Source of the DNA: Pleodorina starrii
Taxonomy: Eukaryota > Chlorophyta > Chlorophyceae > Chlamydomonadales > Volvocaceae
Reading direction: 5' to 3'
Length of the DNA stretch: 64,000 bases
Assembly: GCA_030267565.1 (NCBI GenBank)
Contig: BRXU01000013.1
Span: 2,830,001 to 2,894,000 of the forward strand
This document shows positions 11,420-28,500 of the stretch, piece after piece; the stretch's first letter is position 1; each line of letters begins with the position of its first letter. The position numbers and the translations under genes were made by a program. A model generated the notes under the pieces. It was given only the letters and a program-made list of their open reading frames with translations, did not search any database and was not told where the DNA came from.

Positions 11420-13638
11420 ATGGCGGCCAACCCAAATTCCGTGGCACAAAGTGGCCCGGCCTGCGGAGGCAGTTGGGCGAACGGCTATGCGACGGCTAAC
11501 GCGACGGCTGACGATGTGTCGGCGAAGCGGCTAGAGGTGTACATGACGATGCAGCAGCAGTATGCAGAGCAGCTGAAGCTCTCAAAAGCGCTCTCCGCTC
11601 GCCTGGACGTTATGGCGTCGCAGGTAAGCCCGGACATTCAGGGTCGCCGCGATGACAACGACCCGCCCCAAAATTGACCGCCAGGTATATGGCATAGAGC
11701 GGCAGTTATGTACTAGTCATAATTCACATACAAACACGAATGATAATATACAGCGCGTGTTGCGCGTAATTGCAGGCTGTCCTTCTGCAAGACGTCTTGG
11801 TCGTCGCGCTGCAAAAGCTGGGCAGCTCCAAGGGAGGCCACAAGCGGAAGGCGGAAGCCACCGCCTCCGATGACCTCCGCGCCTGCCACGGCCCCGTAAA
11901 TACCGCCTGCCAGGCCTCCAATCGACAGACGACGACGACGACAACGACGCAGGCCCCCGTTGCCGCCGCCGCCGCGGCCCGCAGGCCGTCGCCGCACGCC
12001 GCGCAGGCGCCACCCCAGTCCCTGTCCTCACCCATCGGTTTCGGAGCCCAATGCGCTGGGCCGACTGAGTCGTCTTTCATGTGGCCGCTGCGTACCGAGA
12101 CACCGCTGCTGCCGCCGTTCGACGCCGCCACTTCCATCGCCGTCGCCGCCGCCACCGCAGGCTCGCCTTCGTCCTGCGCGCCGTACGGCATCACCACGCT
12201 GTCCGACGTCTGCCGCCAGCCGCACCCGCCGCTCTCCTCCGCGACACTCGACCGGCCAGTCTCACCCACCCAGGCGCCCTCCCTGCCGGCGGCGCCGCCG
12301 TCGGACTGCTCCGTCAACTGGTCGGCCCCGGCCGACTCAACAACCGTTAGCGCACCAACTGCCAACGGCTCCAACGACAACTGCTCCGTGCTGCGGCTGG
12401 AGCCGCTGCCAAGCGCGCCCGCACCTCCCAGCTGCTACCTCCCGATGGTCCCGCAGGACTTTGCCACAGCGATGGATGCGGCAATGGCTAGGGCCACGGG
12501 CAAGTCAACGGCTCATGCTGCGGAAGCGTGCTTCGAGAGTCCTTACCTGGAGGCAGGTGCGGCGGCCGCCGCCGCCGCCGGCGCCCGCGCCGTCGCCGCG
12601 CCGGCGGCGGCGGCGAGCGGATCGCCATCGCCCGCCGCCGCCTTGGCCATGCAACCCGCGGGTCGGTGGGAGCTCCCGGCCACGCTGCAAAACCTCGAGG
12701 CCGCCGCCGGCGGTGCGCAGGGAAACGCCCGGGTGCAACCGAACGGTGCGCGGACCAGCCACCACCACCAGCAGCAGCCTCAGCAACAATGGCACAAGCC
12801 GCCAAAGGTGAGCCGCAGCAACAACCGCGGCAGCAACGGCGCGGGCGGCGGCAAGTCCTCGGTGACGAAGCGGCGCCAGCCGCCGTCGCCGACGTCCAAC
12901 ATGCGACATGCGACCGCTCAGCTGTCGGCCGCAGCCGACGGCAGCGGCGGCTTCCTCGTTCGGCCCACGGCTGTCCGGGCGGCCCCGACGGCGATGCACA
13001 ACCCCTTGGTCTTCAGCCCGTCGTACTTCAGCAACCCGCATGTCGTACAAGTACTGCAGATGCAGCTGCAGGGGCAGCAGCAAGGGGAGGCGACCGAGAC
13101 GTCGCTGAGCATTCAGCGGCTCCTACGGCCACCTGGCTGCGGCAGCGCGCCGTCGCAGGTACGGAAACCAGGTACGGCGCTGACGGGAGCGGCGCCGCTG
13201 CCGCTGCTGCCGCCGCCGCAGCTGACGCCCACGGCTATCGCGGCGGCGCCGCCCCGGAATGCGGGCCTCGCGGTCTCGGAGCCGTGGTTTGGGCTGCAGA
13301 TGCCGGCGACGCGCTCGTCCCTCCCCGTCTCGTCCGTTGGCGGCGGCGGCGCCGCCGCCGCCGACGTCGGCGGCGGCGGCGGCATGTCCGCCTGGTGGCT
13401 CCAGGGTAGGTTGGACCGGGCTGCATTGCCGGCGGCGCCGCCGCCGTCACAGGCCGCCTTCCTGCCGTCGGGTCTGAACCCAATTCCAGATCCGTTCCTT
13501 ACCTGCAACGCCGCCGCGACCGCTGGCGCGGGAATGCTCCAGGGCGGGTCGATGCCCGGCGGGGCGGCGGCGGTGGCGGCAATGTCGGGGAACCCGTTTG
13601 GCGGAATGGCGCTGAGCGGCGCCCTGAGTGGGCTCTAG
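11420..13638 (+). CDS. Unrecognised low-complexity protein, 688 aa
   Basis: Two exons: 11420-11623 and 11776-13638, joined in phase 0 by a clean CAG|GTAAGC donor and TTGCAG acceptor. The joined N-terminal part contains a helix-forming run from MTMQQQYAEQLKLSKALSAR to AVLLQDVLVVALQKLGS (about residues 42-85). A basic patch HKRKAE, a possible nuclear signal, follows. The rest is rich in Ala, Pro, Gly, Gln and Ser, with a second basic patch (SVTKRRQPP) and one less degenerate island, NPLVFSPSYFSNPHVVQVLQ. I recognise no family. Composition and basic patches would fit a regulatory nuclear protein, but that is only a guess. The ATG at 11420 is the first in frame. The long uninterrupted second exon in heavily GC-biased DNA needs transcript support. 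Confidence 0.65.
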
Positions 13639-16600
13639 GATGGCAGGCCGGGCGGGTGGTGGTGCCACCCCCCGCGGCCGAGGGCTTCGGGTTACGGCGG
13701 ATGTGCGGTGCGGGTGCTCGGGTGCGCGGGCGGAGGCCGCTGCTCAGAGGCATATGGCGATGGTGGTGTGTGGTGTGGTGTGGTGTGTGGTGTGGTGTGG
13801 TGTGGGTAATGATCAAGGGGGTGTTTTTGCCCTCTTTTGTGTACCGTATCTTCGTCCGCTGGTGACCTGACCGCGGTTGGTTCCCCGGGTTGAAGCCGCC
13901 TGCTTGGCGGCGGCGGGGGGGGGGCTGCGGGATGGCGCGGCGGCTGTGGTCGGGAGATTTCTGGGCGAGGTTCTTTTTGGGGGGTGGGCTAGGGTCAGTG
14001 GGGGTGGTGGGCCAGGGTGTCATGTAGGGCCAACGGCTGATGAGGGGGGGAGACTGGAGCTGCTCGAGGGGGTATTATGGCTTGCGGCATTGGATGTGTG
14101 GCATTGGAATGAATGCTTTCCCTTTCTCTAACTCACTCACTCACTCACTCACTCACTCTCACATTCTGCGCACTGAGCTCAGGACCGAGGAGCGGGGGAT
14201 GGGCGGGGGTACGTGGGCGGCGGAGGCGGCGGAGGCGACTTTTGCGGGCGGCTGGCTTGTATGCATGTGTGTATATGTGTGTGTATGCGTGTTTGCGGGG
14301 GGGGATGTGGGGACAACTGCGGGTCCTTCTGTGGAAATCAAAGGCCCCCCAGTCCCCCTGCGGGGGAGTTGCGCGATACACGGGCACGAACACATACACG
14401 GGCAGAGTGCAAGGCAGCTGCAGTGGTGCCTCCACAAGTCCGCATAGCATACCGGTATGATATAATGTACTGACGTCATTGGACGAGCACTGGAGCAGCA
14501 GGAACTGCGGGAGGAGGAGTGGGTGGGCGGAGAACGCGGGGGCCACGTTTGAGTCGCGGCCTGCGAAGCAGGCGCGCGCGTGCGTTTTGAGGACTGTACG
14601 ACATTAATGCGCATTGTACGGCAGTCTGGATACCGTACGGAAAATATACCTCGACGCCGCACGTGGTAATGATGCCGTGGTGCTATTAATAGTAATATTA
14701 TAGTAGTAATAGTAGTAGTTGTAGTAGTGTTTTTTGTTGGTGGCAGCGGGCTCTGAGACTTCAAAAGAGCCAATTTGAAGGGCAGGTAAGAGCCAGCGGT
14801 TTGGTCCTCACGCCCGGGTCGTGGGGGCCGTGTGTCATTTCAACCCGGCTCCGGCTCCGGAGCCAGTTGAGTTTCAAGTAGATAGAAGCCATGGCAGGAT
14901 ATACGGCTGGCTGGCACCGGTGCCAGTGCGGTCGCAAACCAGCCTCAGTCAGGAGGGCGTCAGTGATCAATTCTCATCAGGAGCGGCGTGGTCCACGACG
15001 CCGCGCCAAGATGGAGGGAGAAACCTTGCACGCTCGGTAGCGCGCCACGCGTGGTCCGAATAGATCAGGATATACACCTGCGGGCGACTCTCAGGCACCG
15101 TGGCTTTCGCGGCGTTTTCCTTAAGTCCACGTTTTAGCGGTGGTGAGGGAGGGAGGGCGGGAGGGAGGGCGGGCGGGAGGCAGGGAGGGAGGGAGGTCAC
15201 ACAGCTCACCACAGCACACCGAAATAGCAATCCACGCGGAAGAGGGCTGGCTTGGAGGCTGGTCGTTGTTTGGGACCTCCTCTCGCCGCTTTTCCGTGCG
15301 GCTGCAGCTGTGGTCGCGGCTGCGTTGTCTGTTTATTTGTTTGCGTGTGTGCGTGCGTGTGTGCGTGCAGTGACTGGGCCGCAACTCCCTGCCGGGGCCA
15401 TTCTCGGCTGGGCGTTTTCGAAGACGCCCCATTTTGCAGCTCGGGGTGGCGATATGCGGACGCAGGGTAATCGTACGGCTGTGCGGCTACGGCGTCTCTC
15501 GATGTTGTGTAGGTACCCGGATACCGTACGGCGGGTTTCTTGCCGTGTCACGTGTACGTGTGTGTGTGTGTCATGTGATGCGGGCTGTGTGCGGCACCGG
15601 TGATATGCGTGAGAGGGTGTCCTCCGCAACTTGCAAATATCACTGGATATTTCCCCCGGGAGCGTGCGGATAGTCCCCGGGGCGTGCCAGAGCAGGGGGC
15701 TGCGGGCATGGGTAGGGTCGCGCCTGCCGTCGCTGCGCCATTGCAGCATGGCAGTCCAAACCCGGCCGGTCCATTGCAGCCGCTGTTGCTGTTGCTGCTG
15801 TTGTTGTTTCTGTTGCGACTGTTGTTGGTTGTGTTGTTGTTGTTGACGGGTGTTGCACTGTGGGCGATTCATTCTGAGGCAGGACGAGCACCGGGGGGGG
15901 GACCTGGGACCGGGGACCGGGCCGAGAGACAGCGCAGCGCAGGGGCTGGCGCGCGTGGCTACGTCCTTCTTCTGTTGTTGTCACAGTGCAAACCGCGGGT
16001 TCCGGAGCCAGCCGGGAGGGTAGAGCCGGCGGGCCAGCGAGCCAGCGGGCCAGCTGGGCCGTTTGCACTGCGGCAGAGAGACAGGCAGGGCAAAGGGCGG
16101 CGCAGCCAGGCCAGTCGACGTGCGTGTTAGCGTGTTGGGCACCTGCAGCTGCCACTGCCGTTTGGACCCCTGGCATGTAGCTAGGTCGGACCTTTGGGGG
16201 CGTAAGACCGAACGGTTTATCAATGAATACCGGATGCAGACAGTGAGTCAGAGCCAGGCTGCTGCTGCCTCTCCAGTGCCGTGTTAGTAAACTGAAGCAG
16301 CAGCAGACCTGCCCGGCGTCTGTCTCTCTATCAGTTCCGCTGCGGCGGGCTCCCTGGGGGCGGGTTTGGGGTTTGGCTCATCGGGAGTCGGGGCAGCCGA
16401 ACGGCCAGCCGAACTGGGAGTCTGGGACTGGGACTGGGTGGGCCGCAATGGTGATCAACGGCTCGATGAGGGGCGGGAAGCGGAGAGGCGGAGCGGGGGG
16501 TGGGGGCCGGGGCGGCGGGGGAGGATAGGGGTGTTCAGACACACACGCACACACACACGTGGTTGTGACACGCACGTACACATACACAGTACTGGTTGCC

Positions 16601-19600
16601 CGTACCATCCGTAACCTCTTGCTGTGATCCGAGCACTGTCGCTTGCACCGGCGGTGGTGTCCTTTGTTGTGTTGAGATATTGGGTGTTTTGCCGCCATGA
16701 GACGCCTTTAGGCTGTACTGTACGACTGGTACGACGACTGTCGGGGTGGAGGGGGATCTCGCGCGCGACGCGACCTACACGCCGAGATGGGGCCGTTGCC
16801 GCAGGCCGCAGCAGCTGTCTATCTGTTGTTTGCGCGCGCCTGCCTGCTACCGTAGGTCCCCTGAATGACCTGCAGACGGTCGTTTCTGGCGCTGGGTTGG
16901 GAACGTGCTGTGCTGCGCACGTGTCGTGTGTCGTGTCGTGACTGGGGCAGGGCCGGGGGGCGGTGCGGCGGGACGAGCAGCGGACGGGGCCGGCGGCTTT
17001 GACGTGCCTTGGGGTCCGCCAGCTGAGATGCTTCGCCCGCCGCCCAGTGAGTGCCTTTTTTTGGGCACACATACTGTACGACATTACTTATCGGTCCAGG
17101 GGGGGCCATCGATTGCGGTTTGTGTGCGCACCAGATAACAGTGCGGAGCTCCGGACCGAACTCTTAATATTAGTGACAATTCATCTTACTATTTAGCCAC
17201 AATACGTTGCATGTTTCCCCGGGCTGTCTGGGCCGAACGAACTTTGAGTGGGGGGGGGGGTTCTGCTGCAATGGACCGAGGAATTCGCCGTGTGTCGCTT
17301 TTCCTGGGGTTGCGAGCCGGATGATCCGGATGATGACGATGATGATGATGATGATGATGACGATGATGACGATGACCTCATGCGCATCGGCCGCTACAGA
17401 CTGAATTGTTTTTCCATCCCACATCGGTGAACGATCGTGAAGGGCGTCGTGGGTTAGATGGGCCGTTCAAATCGCACGGCGGCCGCCTCCTGCCACTCGT
17501 GTTTATTGCCGGCGGGCATCGGTGGCAGCGTGGCACGGTGCGGTGCGGTGCGGTGCTGCGGTGTGATGTGGCCCGCCCGCGTTCGACGGTCCCCCCCCCC
17601 GGGGGGTCCTCCTTCTCCTCCTCCTCGGAGTGTCTCGTCACATGAGGCATCGGGGGAGCGCGGTAGATATTATTGTCGGATTTGTACGGCATCATTTCGT
17701 GTCATGTCGTACCATCCATGTTGAAACAGGGTACGGATTCCCTGGTGCCGCTGCTGACGTGGCGGCGGCGGCGGCCGCGGCGGTCGTGGCATCTGAGGCA
17801 GCGGCGGGGGGGTGCCAGCGGGCGCATGCGGTTCATGGGGCCTGGACGGTGGCGGCGGCGGTGGCGGTGGTGCCCCTCCCGACAATGCAAAGGGCCGGGG
17901 GCGAGGGAACGAGGATTAAAAGCTGTGTCCGCACTCAAGACACAAGAACGCGTTTTTGGGGGTAGTGAGACGGAGCCGCTCGATCAGCAACTCTGCACTT
18001 TCGCAGACCGCAAAGCCTACCCTTTAGCCTACAGATCTCACAGACCGATGCTCTCAGGCCACACACTTGCGCGCGCTGCTTGGAAATGGAAAGCGTCGTT
18101 CTTCATCTCGTGGGACTTGAACTTGTCGGCATCTGTGTTGTTGCCATTGTTGTCGTTGTTGTTCTTTTCTGTGGGCTCCGATGTGGACCTTTGCAGAAGG
18201 CAGGACTGCCAGCTGGGTGCTGTGCAGTACAGCCGGCACCGGTTTCTCCAATGGTTTCGGAGCAAGCGGCGGTGTCCATGCAACACCGGTTACTTTTCGT
18301 TTTGGGGGAAAGGGGGAGGAACCGAGCCTGGACGCTCGTGTCGGTCGAGGTTCCATCCGATTGCATACAAAGTCGTTGGATTTGCTGTGTATGTGACTAT
18401 GTGTGTGTGGGGGGGGGGTGGGCGTGGGTGGCTGCAGTACCGCTCCTGCCGGGTTGGGTCTTGGGAGGGGGCAGAGGCCTGGCTGGGCACCAAAGCTGTG
18501 GATTCCTGGATTCCAGAGCGCCCTGAATGTTGCTGTTGTGTTTGACCGTTCTTGTGATCTTGGCACTGCCACCCTTCGAAGTGCGGTGTGTGGTTGGGAG
18601 CGTGGGACTGCAAGCGGGAGTGGGGGCATGAATGGGCTGAGCCGGTTGGGCCGTCAGAACCTCGGATCAGATTTAGGGTTCCGCTGGGGGGGAGGTCGCG
18701 GCTCTCGCGGGTCGCGGCTCGAAGATGTGCTCCGGCTTTGGGGTTAAAAGGTTTTTAAAGGTTGGTTTAAGGGTCGTTTTAGGGTTTTTCTAGCGGCGGC
18801 GGCCATGGTGCCCGTGGGCCTGCCTTCGCGACAGAGCTTCTCTTGCAGCCATCCGTCCGTTCGTCCATCGGCCGACTAGGCTAGGCTTTGGTCCATTCCG
18901 CGGAAGTGATACCCGGAACGTACTCTTCTTTCCTTTCCTCTTTCCTGCATTTTACTTCTGTCGTACACTCACGTGTGTGTCCTGCTGGTAGGCCCGCGCG
19001 ACCACGGGGAATCCGAATTCGTACATGTGCATGCGTGTGTCGATGTGTGTGTCACGCAACGATGATACGCACGACCCAAAAGAGTGGCAAAAGGACGGAC
19101 CCCTGCTTTTTTGATCGCCGCAGCGCTCCGGGCGCCGGGTATCATTATGTCGTACTCGCGCTGCCGTAGCCACGTCAGGGTGTGGTTATATACACACGCG
19201 ACGGGTGTGGTTAGGTATGATTGCTTGATTTCATGTAACTCTCAGGGACGTTTGCTGCGCTCCCCCACCCACCGTAAGAAGGCCCAGGACGTCCCACGGG
19301 AGAAAGCCACGTAATGCGGCTCCCCCATATTCCCCTCCACGCTCCCCCATCCCAGCCGAAACCGGCCTTTCTGCCGCTGCGCCAAACGCCACTGCCGGCC
19401 CGACCCATCCCACCCTCCATCCAACCGACCCACCCGCCGCCGCTTTCCGCCGCCCGCAGCAGAGGGGCCCTCCCCAGTCCCCACCTCAGCTCTCGCCGCC
19501 AAACTCGGCATCGTATGTGCGCATCTTACCTTCACCTCGCGCGCCTCATCTTGTGCGCTGTGTCCTCTCTCTCCTCTCTCTCTCTCCTCCCTCTCCGAAC

Positions 19601-20940
19601 GATGAAGGAAATCGGTGTAGAAGCGGTGCTGCCAAAGGCAGCCAAGGCATGGGTGGGTGGTGCCCTGCCCTTACCGTCATACGGCGCGGGGGCGCTGCAG
19701 CCTTCGGGCTGCAGCCCTCAAGGAGGTCGGGAGAGGGTCGAGGGGCGACAGAGGCGCCAACCGCTGACAGTGGGCGGGCACCGCACCGCACCGCACTCTA
19801 CCGCACTCCACTCCTCCGCACTGCGCCCCACTCCACCGCACTGCACTGGGCGCGGAAGCCACAACGGCGGGCGAGGAGGAAGACGCGCCCGTCTGAGCGT
19901 CACCCTGTTGCCTCCTACACCCGATATTCCCCCTGCTCTCACCGCATTGCAACTCCCTTCAGTATCCGGAAGGGAAGGCCCCCCCTGCAGTAATACCGTA
20001 CAAGAAAGCAACAACAAGAACAACACAAACAACAACAACAACAGTGACCAGGTGCCCGGCCGCTGTGCGCCCGGCGACATGTGACTACCGGTAAATGTAC
20101 AACTGTTGTACATGCATGTGACTGTACGGCACATGCACCCCACCCGCCGCCCTGTGTCCTGCCCACCCGCTGCATGGGTGTCCCCGCACCAGCCGTCCCC
20201 AGCAGCCCTCACAACATGTGCTGATAGAACACCGAACATGTAACAATCTAACAAAACACAAATCCCTTCGACGACACGGACCCGCACCCTCTCCCCTCAC
20301 GCCGCCGCCACCAGCAAACCCAATCGTCCATTCATTCACTTCCGTGCTCATCCATGCCCCACCTCGCCCCCAAGTTAAACCGAAATAGACACAATCCTAG
20401 TACCGTACTAACCACCACCACCACCACCACCACCACCACCACGACAACAGCAACAACATTTGTGCCGCGGTGCACTCGCACCCGTCTGCAAAACTTTGCT
20501 GCCTGCTGTCCGTTTCCGTACCGAGTGCCGTACTTGCGCCACATAGGCTGCCATCGCCGCCCACTGAAATCCCACGGCCGTCGCCACCGCGCCTCTCCGC
20601 TGCTGCCACCGCCGCCCACTGTTGCCGCTGCCACTGTTGCTGCTGCTGCTGCTGCTTCTGCCGCTGCTGGAGTACCGTGTACGTGGATGCGCCTTACGGA
20701 CAATGCATAGCGGCATGCAGCAAATGTTGGGAGCTGTACGACTACTTTGTCTTTTCCACTTGCCTCGACAGATTGCTGCTGCTGCCGTTGCTGCTGCCGT
20801 TGCTGCTGCTGCCGGCGCTACCGCTGCTGCAGCTGCTGCAGCTTCCTCACAGAAAGGGCAGTGCTGCCCCACACCCACACCTAAACCCACACCCACACCC
20901 ACACCTACAACCACACCTACACCCACACCTACCCCTACAC
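13639..20940. other. 7.3-kb stretch without a convincing gene
   Basis: I tested open frames on both strands and found no recognisable domain or consistent exon chain. Contents: an ACTC array (14130-14158), AGT/TAA-rich DNA near 14685-14730, GGGA/GGGC arrays at 15140-15198, CTGTTG repeats near 15780-15845, a GAT array (17328-17376), an ACC array (20411-20442) and an ACACCC-rich run at 20870-20940. Plus-strand TGTAA occurs near 19236 and 20238, so an unseen plus-strand transcript or a very long 3'UTR of the 11420 gene is possible. Confidence 0.45.
17328..17376 (+). repeat. GAT trinucleotide array
   Basis: Imperfect run of GAT units interrupted by GAC, with no coding context that I can support. 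Confidence 0.75.
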
Positions 20941-25057
<4,117 letters not shown>

Positions 25058-25536
25058 ACTTTATGCCGCGACGACCAACTGCAGTTCAAGTCGAACTACC
25101 GGGAAGACTGTGTACAGTAGAGTGTATCAATAAGAATCCGACAAATACACCTGTTGACTACACCATAGTTGAGGCCGTCGAACGTCGTCATCTACGGCGT
25201 GCACCAGCTAGCGTCAGCCCACGGTTGGCTCCCCGGTACGATTACCGGTAACTGCCGGGCCGGGCTGGGACGCCGCGCAGTATCTCATTTCAGCCGATAT
25301 TCAAGACGGATATGTTATTCCCTATGTCGTTGTGTCGACCTTGGCACGGACGTTATTGCATGAAGGTGGACGGTCGCAGAATCCTATTACAGAATCGGAC
25401 ACTGTGCTCGAATTTGCTGTATACTTGACGGTTTTTGTTGCCATCTTTTAATTATTAGCACCCAAGGAAGGAAAAGCGCTATCAGGGTTCACATTTATTG
25501 GTCGAAGGCCGCCGACGCCGCAGCGCACCACACAAA
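25058..25536. promoter_or_regulatory. Shared upstream region of thiolase and LTV1
   Basis: 479 bases between divergent start codons, AT-richer than the genes (notably 25375-25500). I see no clear TATA box and cannot place the two transcription starts. Confidence 0.35.
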
Positions 25537-28500
25537 ATGGGCAAAAAGAAGGCCTTTATTGATAAGAAAAAAGCCGTCACCTACAACTTGGTCTACCGCG
25601 ACCCTACCGATGACCCGGAGGACGAGGATGGCGGCCAGGGCACGTTGGCGCCCATCGGAGGCCACCGCGGCGGGGCGCATCCCATCCCAGACGACTACCC
25701 TGAATATTACGACGACGAAGGTTCCGTGTATGACTCTGAGTACAGCCTCGCCATGTCCAGGTGCGGGGTCACGCCGCCGTCGCGATGGTCATGACCCCCA
25801 CAGCGACCCGACGCGAGCACAGCCCACGCCAAAGCCCGTGACCCACATTTCCCGCCGCCTCCGAATAGCCGCCAGGAACACGCACCGCCCGCCGCAACCG
25901 CTCTCACCCCCCAAAGCGCAGGGGCAGGGCTCCGGCGCCTCGCAGGGCCCCCCCTCCCCCCGCCCACACCAGGCTCCCTCCCACCCAGCCCTTCCTCGCC
26001 ACCCCTCACGCCAAACACTGGGTCGAGTCCCCACCCACCAACCCACCCGCCCACCCACCCATCCAGCAGCAGCCCCTCCCATCCCTTCCCCCCGCCTTCC
26101 ATCCATCGAGAGGGCATCTGCCCCCGCCTTCCCTTCCCTGTCGACACCTCTCCCCTCTCCGCGAACCCCACCCCTCCCGCCGCCTCCCATCCCCACCCCA
26201 CCTCCTCACCCCACCTTTCCGCCTCCCCACCCCATCCCGCCTCCCCCTCTTGTGCAGAAGCGCCGCCGCCCACCACGACAGCTCCTACTCCCTCAGCGAG
26301 GAGCGCCGTCGTGAGCTGCTGGCCCTGGGCTTCCCCGATGATGGATACGACTACCTGAAGCACCTGAGGGACCTGGGCAGGGGCAGGGCACCCGCAGGAA
26401 AGGTGGGGGACAGGACGACAGCGGGAGAGGGAGGTGGGGAACAGGACGACAGCGGGAGGGCGAGGGATGGGGGTGGGGGAGGGCAGGATGGACGCAGCCG
26501 AGTGCATTGGGCGCGCTCTCGGCGTGTAGCAGCTGGACGCATGCGAGGTGTGGGAGAGGGGCAAGGGGTAGGGCCGAGGGACCGGCTGCAAGGGCAGGGG
26601 CGAGGGGCCAGGGCCGCGCCGCGGCTGCTGCTGGCTTGCTGGCTGGGAGGTCCGGAGGGCTGGTGTTGGGGAGGGAGTAGCTGCCCGTGTCAAGGCGCCG
26701 CAGGGAGGGAGGGAGGAAGGGAGGGGCTGCACGCCCCCGCGTCGCCGTTCCTCCCTTCGGCTTCACCTCGCCTCACCTCGCACCCGGGGTCACCTCGCCT
26801 CGCCTCTCCTTGCCTGTTGACTGGCCTGCCCTCGCTGTGTCGCCCGCTACCTTGTGTCCCTAGGCCGGGGGCGTCGCGACCATTCCTGAGGACCAGGAGC
26901 TCGACGGCTTCGATGACGACGAAGATGGCGCCGACGGCGGCGGCGACGGCGAGTGGCAGGAGGGATCCGACAGCGAAGAGGATTTTACGATATACGACCA
27001 GGAGCCTGCACAGAACCCTAACGCAGGCGCGGCGGCGGCAGCGGCGGCGGCGGCGGCGGCGGCGCAGCGGAGCAAGCTAGACGCGGCGGCGTTGGCGGCA
27101 GCGGCGGCGGCGGCAGCCGCCGACGGCGCTGGGCCGAGCACCTCGGCCGGCGGCGGTGGTGGCGGCGGTCGCGCCGCTGCCTCGGCGGCGGCGGGGCCGG
27201 GGCCGGGTAGCGCGCGCGCGGCGGCTCGCAGCGCGGCGGCACGGAGCATCGCCACGACGGCTCGGACCCAGGGGTCGGCTGTGGGGCCGTCGGTGTACGT
27301 GCCGGCCGTGCGGCTGGTGCCTCCCAAGGCGGATGTCAAAGTGGTGGACGCGAGGAGGTGGGGTGGGTGTGGCCTGGTCGGCGCTGGAGGAAGATAGGGA
27401 GGTGCCTAGGGTGTTGGTGGTTGGGTCGTCGCTGACGTCCGGACATCGGAAAAAGGGGAATGGTTGGGTTTTCATTCTTGCCAGTTTTCATTCTTGCCAA
27501 TCTTCAAGGGTGCCAATTCGCGGGTCGGATCGGGGCGGGGGCGAGAGAGCGCTGCTGCCTGCTTTGCGCCGCCGCGGCCGCCGCCGAGTGCGCTGCTTGC
27601 TGTCTGCTGCTTTGTTCGTTCCGCTGCAGGCTGGTGGTCCGACCCACGGGTCACGACGAGGCGGCGGCGGCGGCGGCGCTGACGGAGGTGACGGCGCTGG
27701 CTCGGCAGACGGAGCTGCACGGAAAGCGAGGGAAGCTGTACCAGGTGAGGGAAAGGCGGGGGGAGGAAGGCGGGAGGAAGGCCAACCGAACCGCTACACG
27801 TTACCAGGACGTTTGCGAGGACGGTGGGGCCGGAAGGGGGCGATGGGCATGGAAGGGAGGGGAGGGCGGCAGAGGGGCGGGTGGGTCGAGGTGGGTGAGT
27901 GGGGAGTCCGTGGCTCAATGGAGGGCTGTGACGTGAAGGGCCGTGTCGGAGGTGCGTGCAGCTGCTTGTTCGGGGTGTGGGTGGTGCGGGTGGGGGTGTG
28001 GTTCGGGGTGCGGCGCGCGCCGCCCCCCGAATCCGGAGAATCAAGTGTCGTACTGACTGCCGTATCGACTCTAGTACGATGTGCCGTACAGGACATGGAC
28101 GAGGTCGAGAAGAGCATGGCGGCAATGGAGAACGGCAACGACCCCAACCGGAAGGAGGTGGTGGAGGGCGACGAGTGGGCGGACTGGCTGGACGAGTTCG
28201 TGGCCGGCGGAGGCGACGATGGCGACGGCGCCGCCGCCGCCGTTGGCGGCGGACGCGCCGAAGCCGGCGGTGCGGAAGACGAGAATGACGAGGATGGTGG
28301 GGATGAGGAGGAGGGTGGCGGCACGAGCGAGGAGCCCGAGGAGTACGAGGAGGAGGACGAGTGGCGCGCGCGGCACCGCCGCAGGCAGCAGCAGGAGGGT
28401 GGGACGGCGGCAGGCGGGACGGCGGCGGCGCCGCCGTCACAAGCGGGTCCCGCTGCCGCCGCCGGCGGCGTCGGCGGCGTCGGCGCGGCATCGGTGGCCT

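Noticed and set aside
17170..17424. Minus-strand frame with poly-Ile/Val that could look like a membrane segment
   Set aside because: The hydrophobic run is only the translation of a GAT repeat.
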